Origin: Phycisphaerales bacterium PN19_bin_20
GTDB taxonomy: Bacteria; Planctomycetota; Phycisphaerae; Phycisphaerales; UBA1924
Assembly: GCA_021173225.1 (NCBI GenBank)
Contig: JAJOLK010000017.1
Coordinates: 1 to 64,000 of the forward strand
Length of the DNA: 64,000 nucleotides
Reading direction: 5' to 3'
Shown here: piece after piece, positions 1-7,627 of the stretch
Layout of the letters: the number at the start of each line of letters is the position of its first letter
How positions within the stretch are numbered: the first letter of the stretch is position 1
Position numbers and translations under genes: made by a program
Notes under the pieces: model-generated
What the model was told of the DNA's origin: nothing
The model's input: only the letters and a program-made list of their open reading frames with translations
Database searches by the model: none

Positions 1-67
1 CAGACTACCCCCTGACCTCCCCGCTTTGTCAATCAAAGTCCAGATATCCCAAAAGTCTTAACAATCC

Positions 68-1945
68 TCACCTCACACGCCGCGGCATCTCGCGCGGCAC
101 GTCCGTCCCCTTCCCGTCACCCACCATGTCCACCATGTGCAAATACTGCTTCTGGCGCGAGTGTGGCGAGATGTTTAGCACACGGTCCACATCAAACGAG
201 TACACCTGGTTGTAATGAAAGAACGGGATCAGCGGCGCCTGCTCCTCGATCAGCACACGCTCCGCCTCCGTCAAGATCGCAGACCGCTTCGCCACGTCCG
301 CCTCGGCGTCCGCCGCGTCCAGCAGCGCGTCGTACGGCTCGTACGAAAAGTCCCGGTCGTTGTTCCCGTCACCCGTCCGATTTAAGTCCAAAAACGTCAG
401 CGGGTCGCCGTAATCCCCGTACCACGCCGACCGGGAGATCATGAAGTTCTTCGTCTTCAGGTCGTTGCGAAAGACCTTGATCTCACGCTGCTGCAGCGCC
501 ACCCGCACACCAAGGTGCCGCTCCCAGTCGCTCTTGACGGCCTGCGCAATCAGATCATGCCCCGCGTCGCGGTTGAACAGAATCTCGATCGTCGGCAGCC
601 CCCTGCCACCGGGGTACCCCGCCTCCGCCAGCAGCACACGCGCCGCCGCCGGATCAAACGTCAGCCCCTCAGGGCTCTTATATCCAGGCAGCCCGCCCGG
701 CGGGATCAGCGTCCGCGCCAACCGCTCACCCTGACGGCGGATGTTGTCCGCCACGTTCTGCCGGTCCACGCTCATCGCAAACGCCCTGCGAACCCGCGCG
801 TCAATAAACGGGTTGTCTCGCCCGTCGGGCAGCTTCGGACGGCAGTTGAAGTTATAAAAGTAAGTCCCGAACGCCGGCACCGAGTGGATGTTCTTCCGCG
901 GGTCCTTCGGCAGCGCACGATCCACCGCGAACTGGTCCAGCCCCAGCCCCCGCAGCCGGTCCACCTCGCCCTGATTCTCCTTGTAAAACTGCCACTTCGC
1001 CAGCAGCATGTCCCCTCGATAGTCCGCCGTCGTGTCGCTCATCGCATCCACGCTCCCGCTCTGGAACGCCAGCACCGCCGCGTTGCGGTCTTCCACGCTG
1101 GGCATGGAGATCGAGTCGATCGCCATGTTCGCCGCGTTCCAATGCGTCGTGCTCTTCTCCAGCCGCACGTCGCGCTTAAACCGCCACACCGCCAGCCGCA
1201 TCGGCCCGTTGCCAACAAACCGCTCGGGGCGCGTCCAGTCGTACCGCGTCGCGATCCGGCCCGTCGCGCCGTCATAACTCTGGTGCGCCTCGAGCAGCGC
1301 CGGGTACAGCGGAGCCGTCACCTCAAAGGCCATTACGTCCAAAAAATACGGCACGACCCGCTTGGTCTTGACCTCCAGCGTCCAGTCGTCCAGCGCACGC
1401 ACGCGCACCATCTCGTCAAACTTCACCTTCGTCTGCGCCCACAGCTCACGCGCGGCCGCCTCACTTGGCGCGCCAGCGTGCGCCTTCGTAAACGCCTCCA
1501 GCGCCTCGCCGCGCCAGGCCGTAAACTCCTTGCCGCCCTCGATCAGATGGAACAGCTTCACGTAATCGCCCGCCGTATCGGGGAGCATCGCACGCCGCCA
1601 CGCATAGACAAAGTCCCCGGCCTTCACCGGCTCGCCGTTGGACCACCGTCCGTCACGCCGCAGCTCAAAGGTCCAAGTCTTGCGGTCATCGCCCACGCGC
1701 CACCGCACCGCCGCCGCTGGCAACTTGTCGTAACCCTCGCTGAACAGGTCGTTGCGGACCAGCGTCTCAAAGAGAATCGCCGCCACGCGCAGGTCCTGGG
1801 CCCAGCTCATGCGCGAAAGGTCCAGCGTCGTCAGGTCGCCGCGATTGATGAACGTGAAGTCCGCCCGTGGCAGCGGCCGCTCCGCCGCCACCAGCCCGGC
1901 CAACAGCACCAGCAGCACCGCCATTACCAAAATTACGCGTCGCAT
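68..1945 (-). CDS. Peptide-type ABC transporter substrate-binding protein (SBP family 5, OppA-like)
   Basis: The 625-residue product has an N-terminal hydrophobic signal segment (about residues 1-21, ending LAGLVAA) and no lipobox cysteine, so it looks exported but not a lipoprotein. The body matches family 5 extracellular solute-binding proteins: an early 'ILFETLVRND' segment, the 'WTFELRRDGRWSNGEPVKAGDFVYAWRR' region (residues about 90-117), and late 'DVRVRRAFAMSVDR'-type and 'AEAGYPGG' motifs. Such proteins capture oligopeptides or similar ligands for an ABC importer. The length is slightly above the usual 520-600. No permease or ATPase gene lies upstream; any partners would be beyond the left window edge, downstream on this strand. 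The ATG at 1943-1945 fits the signal peptide. Ligand unknown. Confidence 0.9.
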   Translation of the reverse strand: MRRVILVMAVLLVLLAGLVAAERPLPRADFTFINRGDLTTLDLSRMSWAQDLRVAAILFETLVRNDLFSEGYDKLPAAAVRWRVGDDRKTWTFELRRDGRWSNGEPVKAGDFVYAWRRAMLPDTAGDYVKLFHLIEGGKEFTAWRGEALEAFTKAHAGAPSEAAARELWAQTKVKFDEMVRVRALDDWTLEVKTKRVVPYFLDVMAFEVTAPLYPALLEAHQSYDGATGRIATRYDWTRPERFVGNGPMRLAVWRFKRDVRLEKSTTHWNAANMAIDSISMPSVEDRNAAVLAFQSGSVDAMSDTTADYRGDMLLAKWQFYKENQGEVDRLRGLGLDQFAVDRALPKDPRKNIHSVPAFGTYFYNFNCRPKLPDGRDNPFIDARVRRAFAMSVDRQNVADNIRRQGERLARTLIPPGGLPGYKSPEGLTFDPAAARVLLAEAGYPGGRGLPTIEILFNRDAGHDLIAQAVKSDWERHLGVRVALQQREIKVFRNDLKTKNFMISRSAWYGDYGDPLTFLDLNRTGDGNNDRDFSYEPYDALLDAADAEADVAKRSAILTEAERVLIEEQAPLIPFFHYNQVYSFDVDRVLNISPHSRQKQYLHMVDMVGDGKGTDVPREMPRRVR

Positions 1946-2073
1946 AGCCCAAGCCTACGCGAACCCGAGGGCCTTGCTTGAGTACCTCTGACCTTCCGAC
2001 CGGGCGCTGCCCGCTCGCCTTTGCCCGCAACACACCCCTTGACGCGCACGCAATTCCCTGCGATGCTGCACGC

Positions 2074-2895
2074 GTGCCACGCCCACGAACAACCTTGCTG
2101 CTTGCGTGCTCGGCGGCACTCGCCGCGTTCGCCGCGCTCGCCGGGTGGTCACTAGCCACCTGCGCCACAACCAGCACAGCGCCGAGCTCGCCTTCATCCA
2201 CCGATCTCACCGCACCGCTGCCGCAGCCCGCCGCGCCGAAGCTCCATGAGTTCCCAGTCACCCACGCCGACGGCACGGCGCCGCCAGGCGCGTTCTCCGA
2301 CGCACGACGCGGGCCCGGCGGCGAGCGTGGCTTCGAGTGGGGCGTCCGCCCCGATTACTTCCTTGGCCTCCGCGGCGACCTTGACGCCCTCGCCCGCGTC
2401 GAACGCCTCTGCGATCAAACCCTCGCCGCCGACCCCAACCACGCCGAGGCCATGGCCTGGAAGGGCAGCGTCCTCGCGGTCCGCAGCGGTCGCGCCTACC
2501 GCACGCTGGCAATCGGCACCGGGCGCCGACTGTGGGATGAGTCAGTCAAGACTCTCGCGCGAGCCCGCGCACTTGAGCCGCAGAACTCCACCGTCACGCT
2601 CGCGCGCGGGCAGTGCCTGATCCACATGGCCGGGTTCCACCTTGATCGGCGCGTGCGCCGTGAGCTGACGGCCCTTGGCGTGCAAGACCTGCTCGAAGCC
2701 TGGCCGCTGATTGCGCCGCACTTTGACCAGTGGGCCCCCGCCGAGAAGGGCGAGTACTGGACCGCGCTGGCCGCCGGGCATGACCGCCTTGGCCATAGTC
2801 AGCAGGCCCGCGAGCTGTTCACGCGCGTGCGCACCGAGCTGCCCGGCACCACGCACGCCCAGCGCGCCCAAGACTGGCTGAACGCCGACCGGTAG
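2074..2895 (+). CDS. Exported TPR-like protein of unknown function
   Basis: Starting at the GTG at 2074 the product is 273 residues and begins with a basic stretch (PRPRTT) and a hydrophobic signal or anchor segment (about residues 7-28). An upstream TTG at 1978 in the same frame would put 32 polar residues before the signal and is less likely. A Pro/Ser-rich linker follows. The C-terminal half has helix pairs with TPR character: 'CDQTLAADPNHAEAMAWKGS', 'LARARALEPQNSTVTLARGQ', and a last one with 'LGHSQQARELFTRV'. This suggests a periplasmic protein-interaction scaffold. The gene is divergent from the substrate-binding protein gene. No specific family recognised. Confidence 0.7.
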   Translation: MPRPRTTLLLACSAALAAFAALAGWSLATCATTSTAPSSPSSTDLTAPLPQPAAPKLHEFPVTHADGTAPPGAFSDARRGPGGERGFEWGVRPDYFLGLRGDLDALARVERLCDQTLAADPNHAEAMAWKGSVLAVRSGRAYRTLAIGTGRRLWDESVKTLARARALEPQNSTVTLARGQCLIHMAGFHLDRRVRRELTALGVQDLLEAWPLIAPHFDQWAPAEKGEYWTALAAGHDRLGHSQQARELFTRVRTELPGTTHAQRAQDWLNADR

Positions 2896-3068
2896 CGGTG
2901 CTGTACATGTGCCCGCTTGTGCCTCTACACGCGAACACCATACCTTTGCGCACAAACACCGATATAAGCGACCACTTACTTGCAAGCGATCCTGTAATAG
3001 CCTCTGTGATGGGCGTGGATGGCCCTGGCAGCCCGCGCCGCGCGACCCGACCCGCGGGTGGACGGGCC

Positions 3069-3126
3069 CCGCCGCAGCGATCCTGGGCGATCGTAGCGAT
3101 CCGCGCCGAACTGCGCGTTGGTGCGC
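3069..3126. repeat. Dispersed intergenic repeat, copy 1
   Basis: The stretch running from about 'gcagcgatcctgggcgatcg' to 'aactgcgcgttggtgcgcac' recurs, with roughly 80 percent identity by eye, at 41469-41524. Both copies sit just beyond the 3' end of a minus-strand gene (dut here, a phosphatase gene there). The function is unknown. It could be a small mobile or REP-like element. Confidence 0.5.
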
Positions 3127-3141
3127 ACTTTGCCGACGTTC

Positions 3142-3597
3142 TTACAACCCCGTGCTGCCAAAGCCGCCGCTGCCGCGCTGCGTGTCGTCAAGGTTCTCAA
3201 CCACGCTGACGCTCGCGCGGGCCACGGGGGCGACGACGATCTGGGCCACCCGCATGGCGTGCTCAACCACGAACGCCTCACGCCCAAGGTTGATAAGGGC
3301 CACGACCATCTCGCCGCGGTAGTCACTATCGACCGTGCCGGGGCTGTTGGGGATCGTGATGCCGTGCTTGGTGGCGAGGCCTGACCGCGGGCGGACCTGC
3401 AGCTCAAAGCCGCTCGGAAAGCTGACGGCGAAACCCAGCGGAACCTTGACGATCTGCCCGGGCGCGACGCGGATCGTCTCGCCCTCGGGCAGGCACGCGG
3501 CGACGTCCATGCCCGCAGAACCGGCGGTCTGATACTGCGGGAGCGTGCAGCGCGGCGAGAGACGCTTGAGCTGGAGAGGGCAGTGCCGTGGGTTCAC
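3142..3597 (-). CDS. dut: Deoxyuridine 5'-triphosphate nucleotidohydrolase (dUTPase)
   Basis: Hydrolyses dUTP to dUMP and pyrophosphate, keeping uracil out of DNA and supplying dUMP for thymidylate synthesis. The 151-residue product is normal length for the homotrimeric family. The conserved motifs are visible: 'AGMDVAA' (motif 1), 'RPRSGLATKHGI' (motif 2), 'GTVDSDYRGEM' with the catalytic Asp (motif 3), 'RVAQIVVAP' (motif 4) and the C-terminal 'RGSGGFGSTG' arm (motif 5). The start is a GTG at 3595-3597. The gene is divergent from the acylase gene and appears monocistronic. Confidence 0.96.
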   Translation of the reverse strand: MNPRHCPLQLKRLSPRCTLPQYQTAGSAGMDVAACLPEGETIRVAPGQIVKVPLGFAVSFPSGFELQVRPRSGLATKHGITIPNSPGTVDSDYRGEMVVALINLGREAFVVEHAMRVAQIVVAPVARASVSVVENLDDTQRGSGGFGSTGL

Positions 3598-3733
3598 CCA
3601 AGGAATGTAGCGAGGTTTGGCGGCAAGCGGGGCCGCAGCCGCGCGGTGCGCGGTGCGCGGACGGTACGATCAGCTTTGGCGGCGACACCGGCCGCGATGG
3701 TGTGTTGGGCACGTGTGCGAGAGGGGCGGAGTC

Positions 3734-6196
3734 ATGGGTTCTGTGACGGCTCGTGTGCGGTTTTGGTTGTTTGCGGGCTTGAGTGCGGCGGTGGTGCCGT
3801 GCGCCGCGGCGCTCACGCTGCAGGCTGGCGGCTGCGCGAACATCTCCAGCTCGCGGCAGCACCTTGATGGTCAGGACCGCTCGGGTTCGCTGGGCGAGGG
3901 GCCCGGCGCGGTGCCGACGGACGTGCGCGGGAAGGTCGAGATCAGGTGGAACCGCTGGGGCGTGCCGTTTGTCGAGGCCGAGCGCGATGATGACGTCCCG
4001 TACGCGATGGGGCTGGTGCACGCGCAGCTTCGGCTTGGGCAGCTTGAGCTGCTGCGGATGGCGGCCAAGGGCCGGCTGAGCGAGATGGGCGGGCCGATCG
4101 CCATCGACTTTGACGTGCTGATCAGGCAGATTGGGTTTGGGGCCGCAAGTGAAGAGACGCTGGCGCTGATGGCCACCCAGCGCCCTGACACGCGCGCGTG
4201 GCTTGAGCGGTACGTCCGAGGGATCAACGACTACAAGCGCACGATGGAGGGCCGCCCGCTGGAGATGCGGCTGCTGGCGATCCCCGACGAGGAGTGGACG
4301 GCGGCGGACGTGCTGACGGTCGGGCGCGTCGCGTGCATCGACATCAACTGGGCGGCGTTCGTGACGTACCTGCGCAACCGCGACGAGCCGGGCTTTTTAG
4401 AGCTTTGGCAGCGCCTGGTGGCGCACGGGCAGGGCTCGATGCCGAGCTTCGGGCCGCAGGTCCCGCTGCCGCTCTCATTGATGGGCGAGGTGAGCAAGAG
4501 CGGCAGCAACAGCTGGGTGGTCAGCGGTGCGCGGCGCGCGTCAGCGCGCGGCGGCGCAAACCAGCCCAGCGCAGGCCAAGCGGGCGCGGCGCTGATTGCC
4601 AGCGACCCGCACGTGGGCTTCAACGTCCCGGGCCTGTGGATCGTCGCGGGCTATCGATCGCCGGGGTTTGAAGTGCTGGGCCTGCAGATCCCCGGCGTGC
4701 CGGCGGTGCTGCTGGGGCGTAACCAGCGGATCGCGTGGGGTGGCACGAACATGGTCGGGCTGTCGTCGGCGGCGTTTGATGTCTCAAGCTTGCCGCCCGA
4801 GGCGTTCACCACGCGCACTGAGAAAATCAAGGTGCGCCTGTGGCCGACGGTAGAAAGGACGTGGCGCGAGACGCCCTTTGGCGGTGTGATCACCGACGGG
4901 AGCGTGCTGAGCTCTGGCGGCGGCGCAAAGGCGACGGGCCCGGTGGCGATGATGTGGCGCGGGCGGCGGCCCAGCGACGAGATCAGCGCGTTTTTGGACG
5001 CGAACCGCGCGCAGGATTGGGCGCAGTTCAAGTCCGCGTGGGCGTCGTACGCCGTAAGCGCGCAGAACATGCTGTACGCGGACGTAGAGGGGAACATCGG
5101 GCAGTTGCTGGCGATGGAGTTTGACCCGGCGGCGGGGCGGACCGCTTCGCTGCCGCTGGGGGATCCGAAGAACCCGGCGCACCGCTGGGGCACGGCGCTC
5201 AAGAGCACGGACTTGCCGTCAACGCTCAACCCGGGCAGCGGGTACCTGGTGAGCGCGAACAACCCGCCGGTGCGGACCGACCCGCCGGTGACGCTGCTGA
5301 CGAGCGCGAACGACCGTGTCTGGCGGATCGGCGAGATGATCGAGGGTGACACGGAGCAGAGCGTGGCCTCGCACGCCAGGCATCAGCTTGATGTGTACTC
5401 ACGCGCGAGCCACAGGCTGGCGCAGGTCGTGGCGGCACAGGCCGCGGGTCTCGAGCTGCGGCAGGGCTCGCAGGCGGGGCGGGCGGCTGAGGTGATTGGC
5501 GCGTGGGACGGGCGTTACAGCGTGGACTCGCAAGGCGCGGCGATGGTGCACCGGCTGATGTACCACTTGGCGCAGGAGTATTACGCCAAGCGGTACGGGC
5601 GCAAGAGCCGTGATTTCCTGCTGGGCAGCGTGGCGCTGGCGGCGTTTATGGCTGAGGACCTTGAGAGCGGGGCGGCGACGGGCGAGCTTGGGCGGGCGCT
5701 GCGACTGGCCGCGAGCGACACGCCCGAGGGGACGACCTGGGGCGATGTGCACCGGCTGCGGGTGACGCACTGGCTGGGGAACATCCCGGTGCTTGGGGGC
5801 ATGTACCGCTACGACGAGATGGGCGTTCCGGGGAACCTGACGACGGTCTTCAAGACGGCGACGAACGTCGGGCCCGGCGTGCAGCAGTCGCGGTTTGGCG
5901 CGAGCGCGCGGCACGTAAGTGACCTGGCGGACCCGGATGAGAACTACTTTGTGCTCATGGGCGGGCAGGACGGGAGCACGGCGAGCGCGAACTTCATCGA
6001 CCAGGTGCCGATGTGGCAGGCCGGAGAGATGATCCGGGTGCCGATGCGGGCTGAGAGCGTGGCGCGTGAGTTTCCGACGGTCGTGACGCTGCTGCCGGGG
6101 CAGGTGGCGCGGACGCTGCGGGCGGGCGGGGTGAGTGGCGGTGGCGGTGGCGGGGGCGGTGGCGGGGGCGAGCGGGAGAAGAGCCCGGTGCCGTGA
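3734..6196 (+). CDS. Penicillin acylase family protein (Ntn hydrolase), exported
   Basis: An 820-residue member of the S45 penicillin amidase family, which includes penicillin, cephalosporin and acyl-homoserine-lactone acylases. The precursor self-cleaves at a Gly-Ser bond, and the freed Ser is the nucleophile. Here 'SGSNSWVVSG' places that Ser at about residue 258. Alpha-chain (residues about 50-257) and beta-chain regions are both full length. The N-terminus has a signal segment, and 'LQAGGC' at about residue 36 could be a lipobox. ATG 3734 is preferred over an in-frame upstream start because it is preceded by a purine-rich Shine-Dalgarno (gaggggcgga) and directly starts the signal. The C-terminus ends in a poly-Gly run and 'EREKSPVP'. 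Substrate unknown: amide-linked acyl compounds, possibly quorum signals or lipid amides. Confidence 0.9.
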   Translation: MGSVTARVRFWLFAGLSAAVVPCAAALTLQAGGCANISSSRQHLDGQDRSGSLGEGPGAVPTDVRGKVEIRWNRWGVPFVEAERDDDVPYAMGLVHAQLRLGQLELLRMAAKGRLSEMGGPIAIDFDVLIRQIGFGAASEETLALMATQRPDTRAWLERYVRGINDYKRTMEGRPLEMRLLAIPDEEWTAADVLTVGRVACIDINWAAFVTYLRNRDEPGFLELWQRLVAHGQGSMPSFGPQVPLPLSLMGEVSKSGSNSWVVSGARRASARGGANQPSAGQAGAALIASDPHVGFNVPGLWIVAGYRSPGFEVLGLQIPGVPAVLLGRNQRIAWGGTNMVGLSSAAFDVSSLPPEAFTTRTEKIKVRLWPTVERTWRETPFGGVITDGSVLSSGGGAKATGPVAMMWRGRRPSDEISAFLDANRAQDWAQFKSAWASYAVSAQNMLYADVEGNIGQLLAMEFDPAAGRTASLPLGDPKNPAHRWGTALKSTDLPSTLNPGSGYLVSANNPPVRTDPPVTLLTSANDRVWRIGEMIEGDTEQSVASHARHQLDVYSRASHRLAQVVAAQAAGLELRQGSQAGRAAEVIGAWDGRYSVDSQGAAMVHRLMYHLAQEYYAKRYGRKSRDFLLGSVALAAFMAEDLESGAATGELGRALRLAASDTPEGTTWGDVHRLRVTHWLGNIPVLGGMYRYDEMGVPGNLTTVFKTATNVGPGVQQSRFGASARHVSDLADPDENYFVLMGGQDGSTASANFIDQVPMWQAGEMIRVPMRAESVAREFPTVVTLLPGQVARTLRAGGVSGGGGGGGGGGGEREKSPVP

Positions 6197-6346
6197 ATGT
6201 GCCTGTGCTGGGGCGAAGGTTGAAGGGTCCGGGGTTGAGGCCAAGTTCGCCAAGCTCTCGGCGCAGCGGTTGGGGCTAGCCCAAGAAGTCCGGGGTAGTG
6301 AGCGTGCAGACGATCCGACCCGAGCGCGGGAGCGTATAAAGACGCT

Positions 6347-7627
6347 GTGGCCGTGAAGGTTCAAAGACGGTACCCGTTGCACAGCGTGTTCTTCGCGTAC
6401 ACGCTGGTGACGCTGCTGCTGGCCGTCGGCGCATTCAACGCCAACAACAACCTGCTCTTCTGGCTGTTCGGGCTGTCTTTGGGGCTGCTGATGACCTCGG
6501 GGATTGTCAGCGGGACGATGATGATGGCACTGCGCGTTGAGCGGCTGGGGATCGAGGCAGAGCCGGCGGGCGGCGCGGTGCGTGTGCGTTACCGCGTCAG
6601 CAACACGGGGCGGTGGTTGCCGATTTTTGCGGTGACGGTGCATGAGCGGCTGGAGGCCGAGCCAACGGCGGTTGGCGGCGATAACGCGCGTGCGGGCGAA
6701 GCGGGCGCGGGCGACTCGCGCTTGGCGCTGGTGCGGTGGGCGGGCGTTGACTTCGAGCCGCGGGCATATGTGTCACATGTGCCGGCGCGAACGAGCGTGA
6801 TTGTGGAGGGCCTGGCGCTGAGCACGGGGCGCGGGCGGCTTGTGAGCACGGGGTGGGAGGCGGTCACGACGTTCCCGTTCGGGTTCATCAAGAAGAGCCT
6901 GTGGCACGCGGCGGCGGCGAGCGTGGTGGTGCCGCCGCGGCGTGAAGAGGTTGATGCGGGGCTTGTTGAGCAGGGCGGCGGCCGGTCAAGCGGTGGCGTG
7001 AGCGATCGGACGATGGACCGCGACGGGTACGAGCTGGTTGGTGTGCGGCCGTATGGGCCGGGCGATCCGCCGCGGCTGGTGGCGTGGCGTGCGAGTGCGC
7101 GGCTGGGGCCCGGTGAGCTGGTGGTCAAGCAGACGGCAACGGGGAGCCCGCGGCGCTTGCGTGTGGTGCTGACGCTACGGCGCGCGGCGCGTGAAGAGGC
7201 CAGCGAGCTGGCGATTGCGCGGGCCGCGGCGCTGCTGCGGCTGGCGCACGAGCGGCGGATGGTGACGGGGCTGAGCGTGTGGACTGACTTTGGCTACGGG
7301 CTGGACGTGGCGCCTGGTGCGGCGGCGGGCGGCGCGTGGGCGCTGATCAACGAGCTGGCGCTGTTGAAGCTGCCGGCAGGGAGTGTTGGGGGCGCGGACG
7401 CTGGCACGGGCGGCGCGGGTGCGAGCAGTGAAGGTGCGAGCAGTGAAGGTGCGAGCGGTGAAGGTGCGAGCGGTGTGCGGTTCTTTGGCGCAGGTCATCG
7501 CGGGTCTGCGGGGGATGTGGTGTTGCGGGTGGAGGCTGACGGCGCGGTTGGTGCTTCGGATCGTGGGGCTGATCGTGCTGCCGGGCGCGCCGAGGGCCGC
7601 GGGGCGGGCAGGAGGGCGGCACCTTGA
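6347..7627 (+). CDS. DUF58 domain membrane protein
   Basis: A 426-residue protein with two N-terminal transmembrane helices (about residues 13-62, FFAYTLVTLLLAVGAFNA and LLFWLFGLSLGLLM) followed by a soluble region. The DUF58 signature is present around residues 225-255 ('GYELVGVRPYGPGDPPRLVAWRASAR'). DUF58 proteins are regularly encoded with MoxR ATPases and transglutaminase-like proteins and are thought to act in envelope or secreted-protein maturation. The gene overlaps the transglutaminase gene by 4 nt (TTGA), so the two are probably translationally coupled. Near the C-terminus a 15-nt unit repeats about four times, giving Glu-Gly-Ala-Ser repeats. The start is a GTG at 6347; a second GTG follows at 6353. 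Confidence 0.88.
   Translation: MAVKVQRRYPLHSVFFAYTLVTLLLAVGAFNANNNLLFWLFGLSLGLLMTSGIVSGTMMMALRVERLGIEAEPAGGAVRVRYRVSNTGRWLPIFAVTVHERLEAEPTAVGGDNARAGEAGAGDSRLALVRWAGVDFEPRAYVSHVPARTSVIVEGLALSTGRGRLVSTGWEAVTTFPFGFIKKSLWHAAAASVVVPPRREEVDAGLVEQGGGRSSGGVSDRTMDRDGYELVGVRPYGPGDPPRLVAWRASARLGPGELVVKQTATGSPRRLRVVLTLRRAAREEASELAIARAAALLRLAHERRMVTGLSVWTDFGYGLDVAPGAAAGGAWALINELALLKLPAGSVGGADAGTGGAGASSEGASSEGASGEGASGVRFFGAGHRGSAGDVVLRVEADGAVGASDRGADRAAGRAEGRGAGRRAAP
7418..7475 (+). repeat. 15-nt in-frame tandem repeat in the DUF58 gene
   Basis: The unit ggtgcgagcagtgaa (with a/g variation at one position) occurs three full times plus a 13-nt partial copy. It encodes repeats of Gly-Ala-Ser-Ser/Gly-Glu in a flexible C-terminal linker. 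Copy-number change would keep the frame. Confidence 0.85.

Noticed and set aside
515-1981. Long open frame on the plus strand
   Set aside because: It lies antisense to the substrate-binding protein gene, is Arg/His/Pro-rich and shows no domain or ribosome binding site; typical high-GC shadow.
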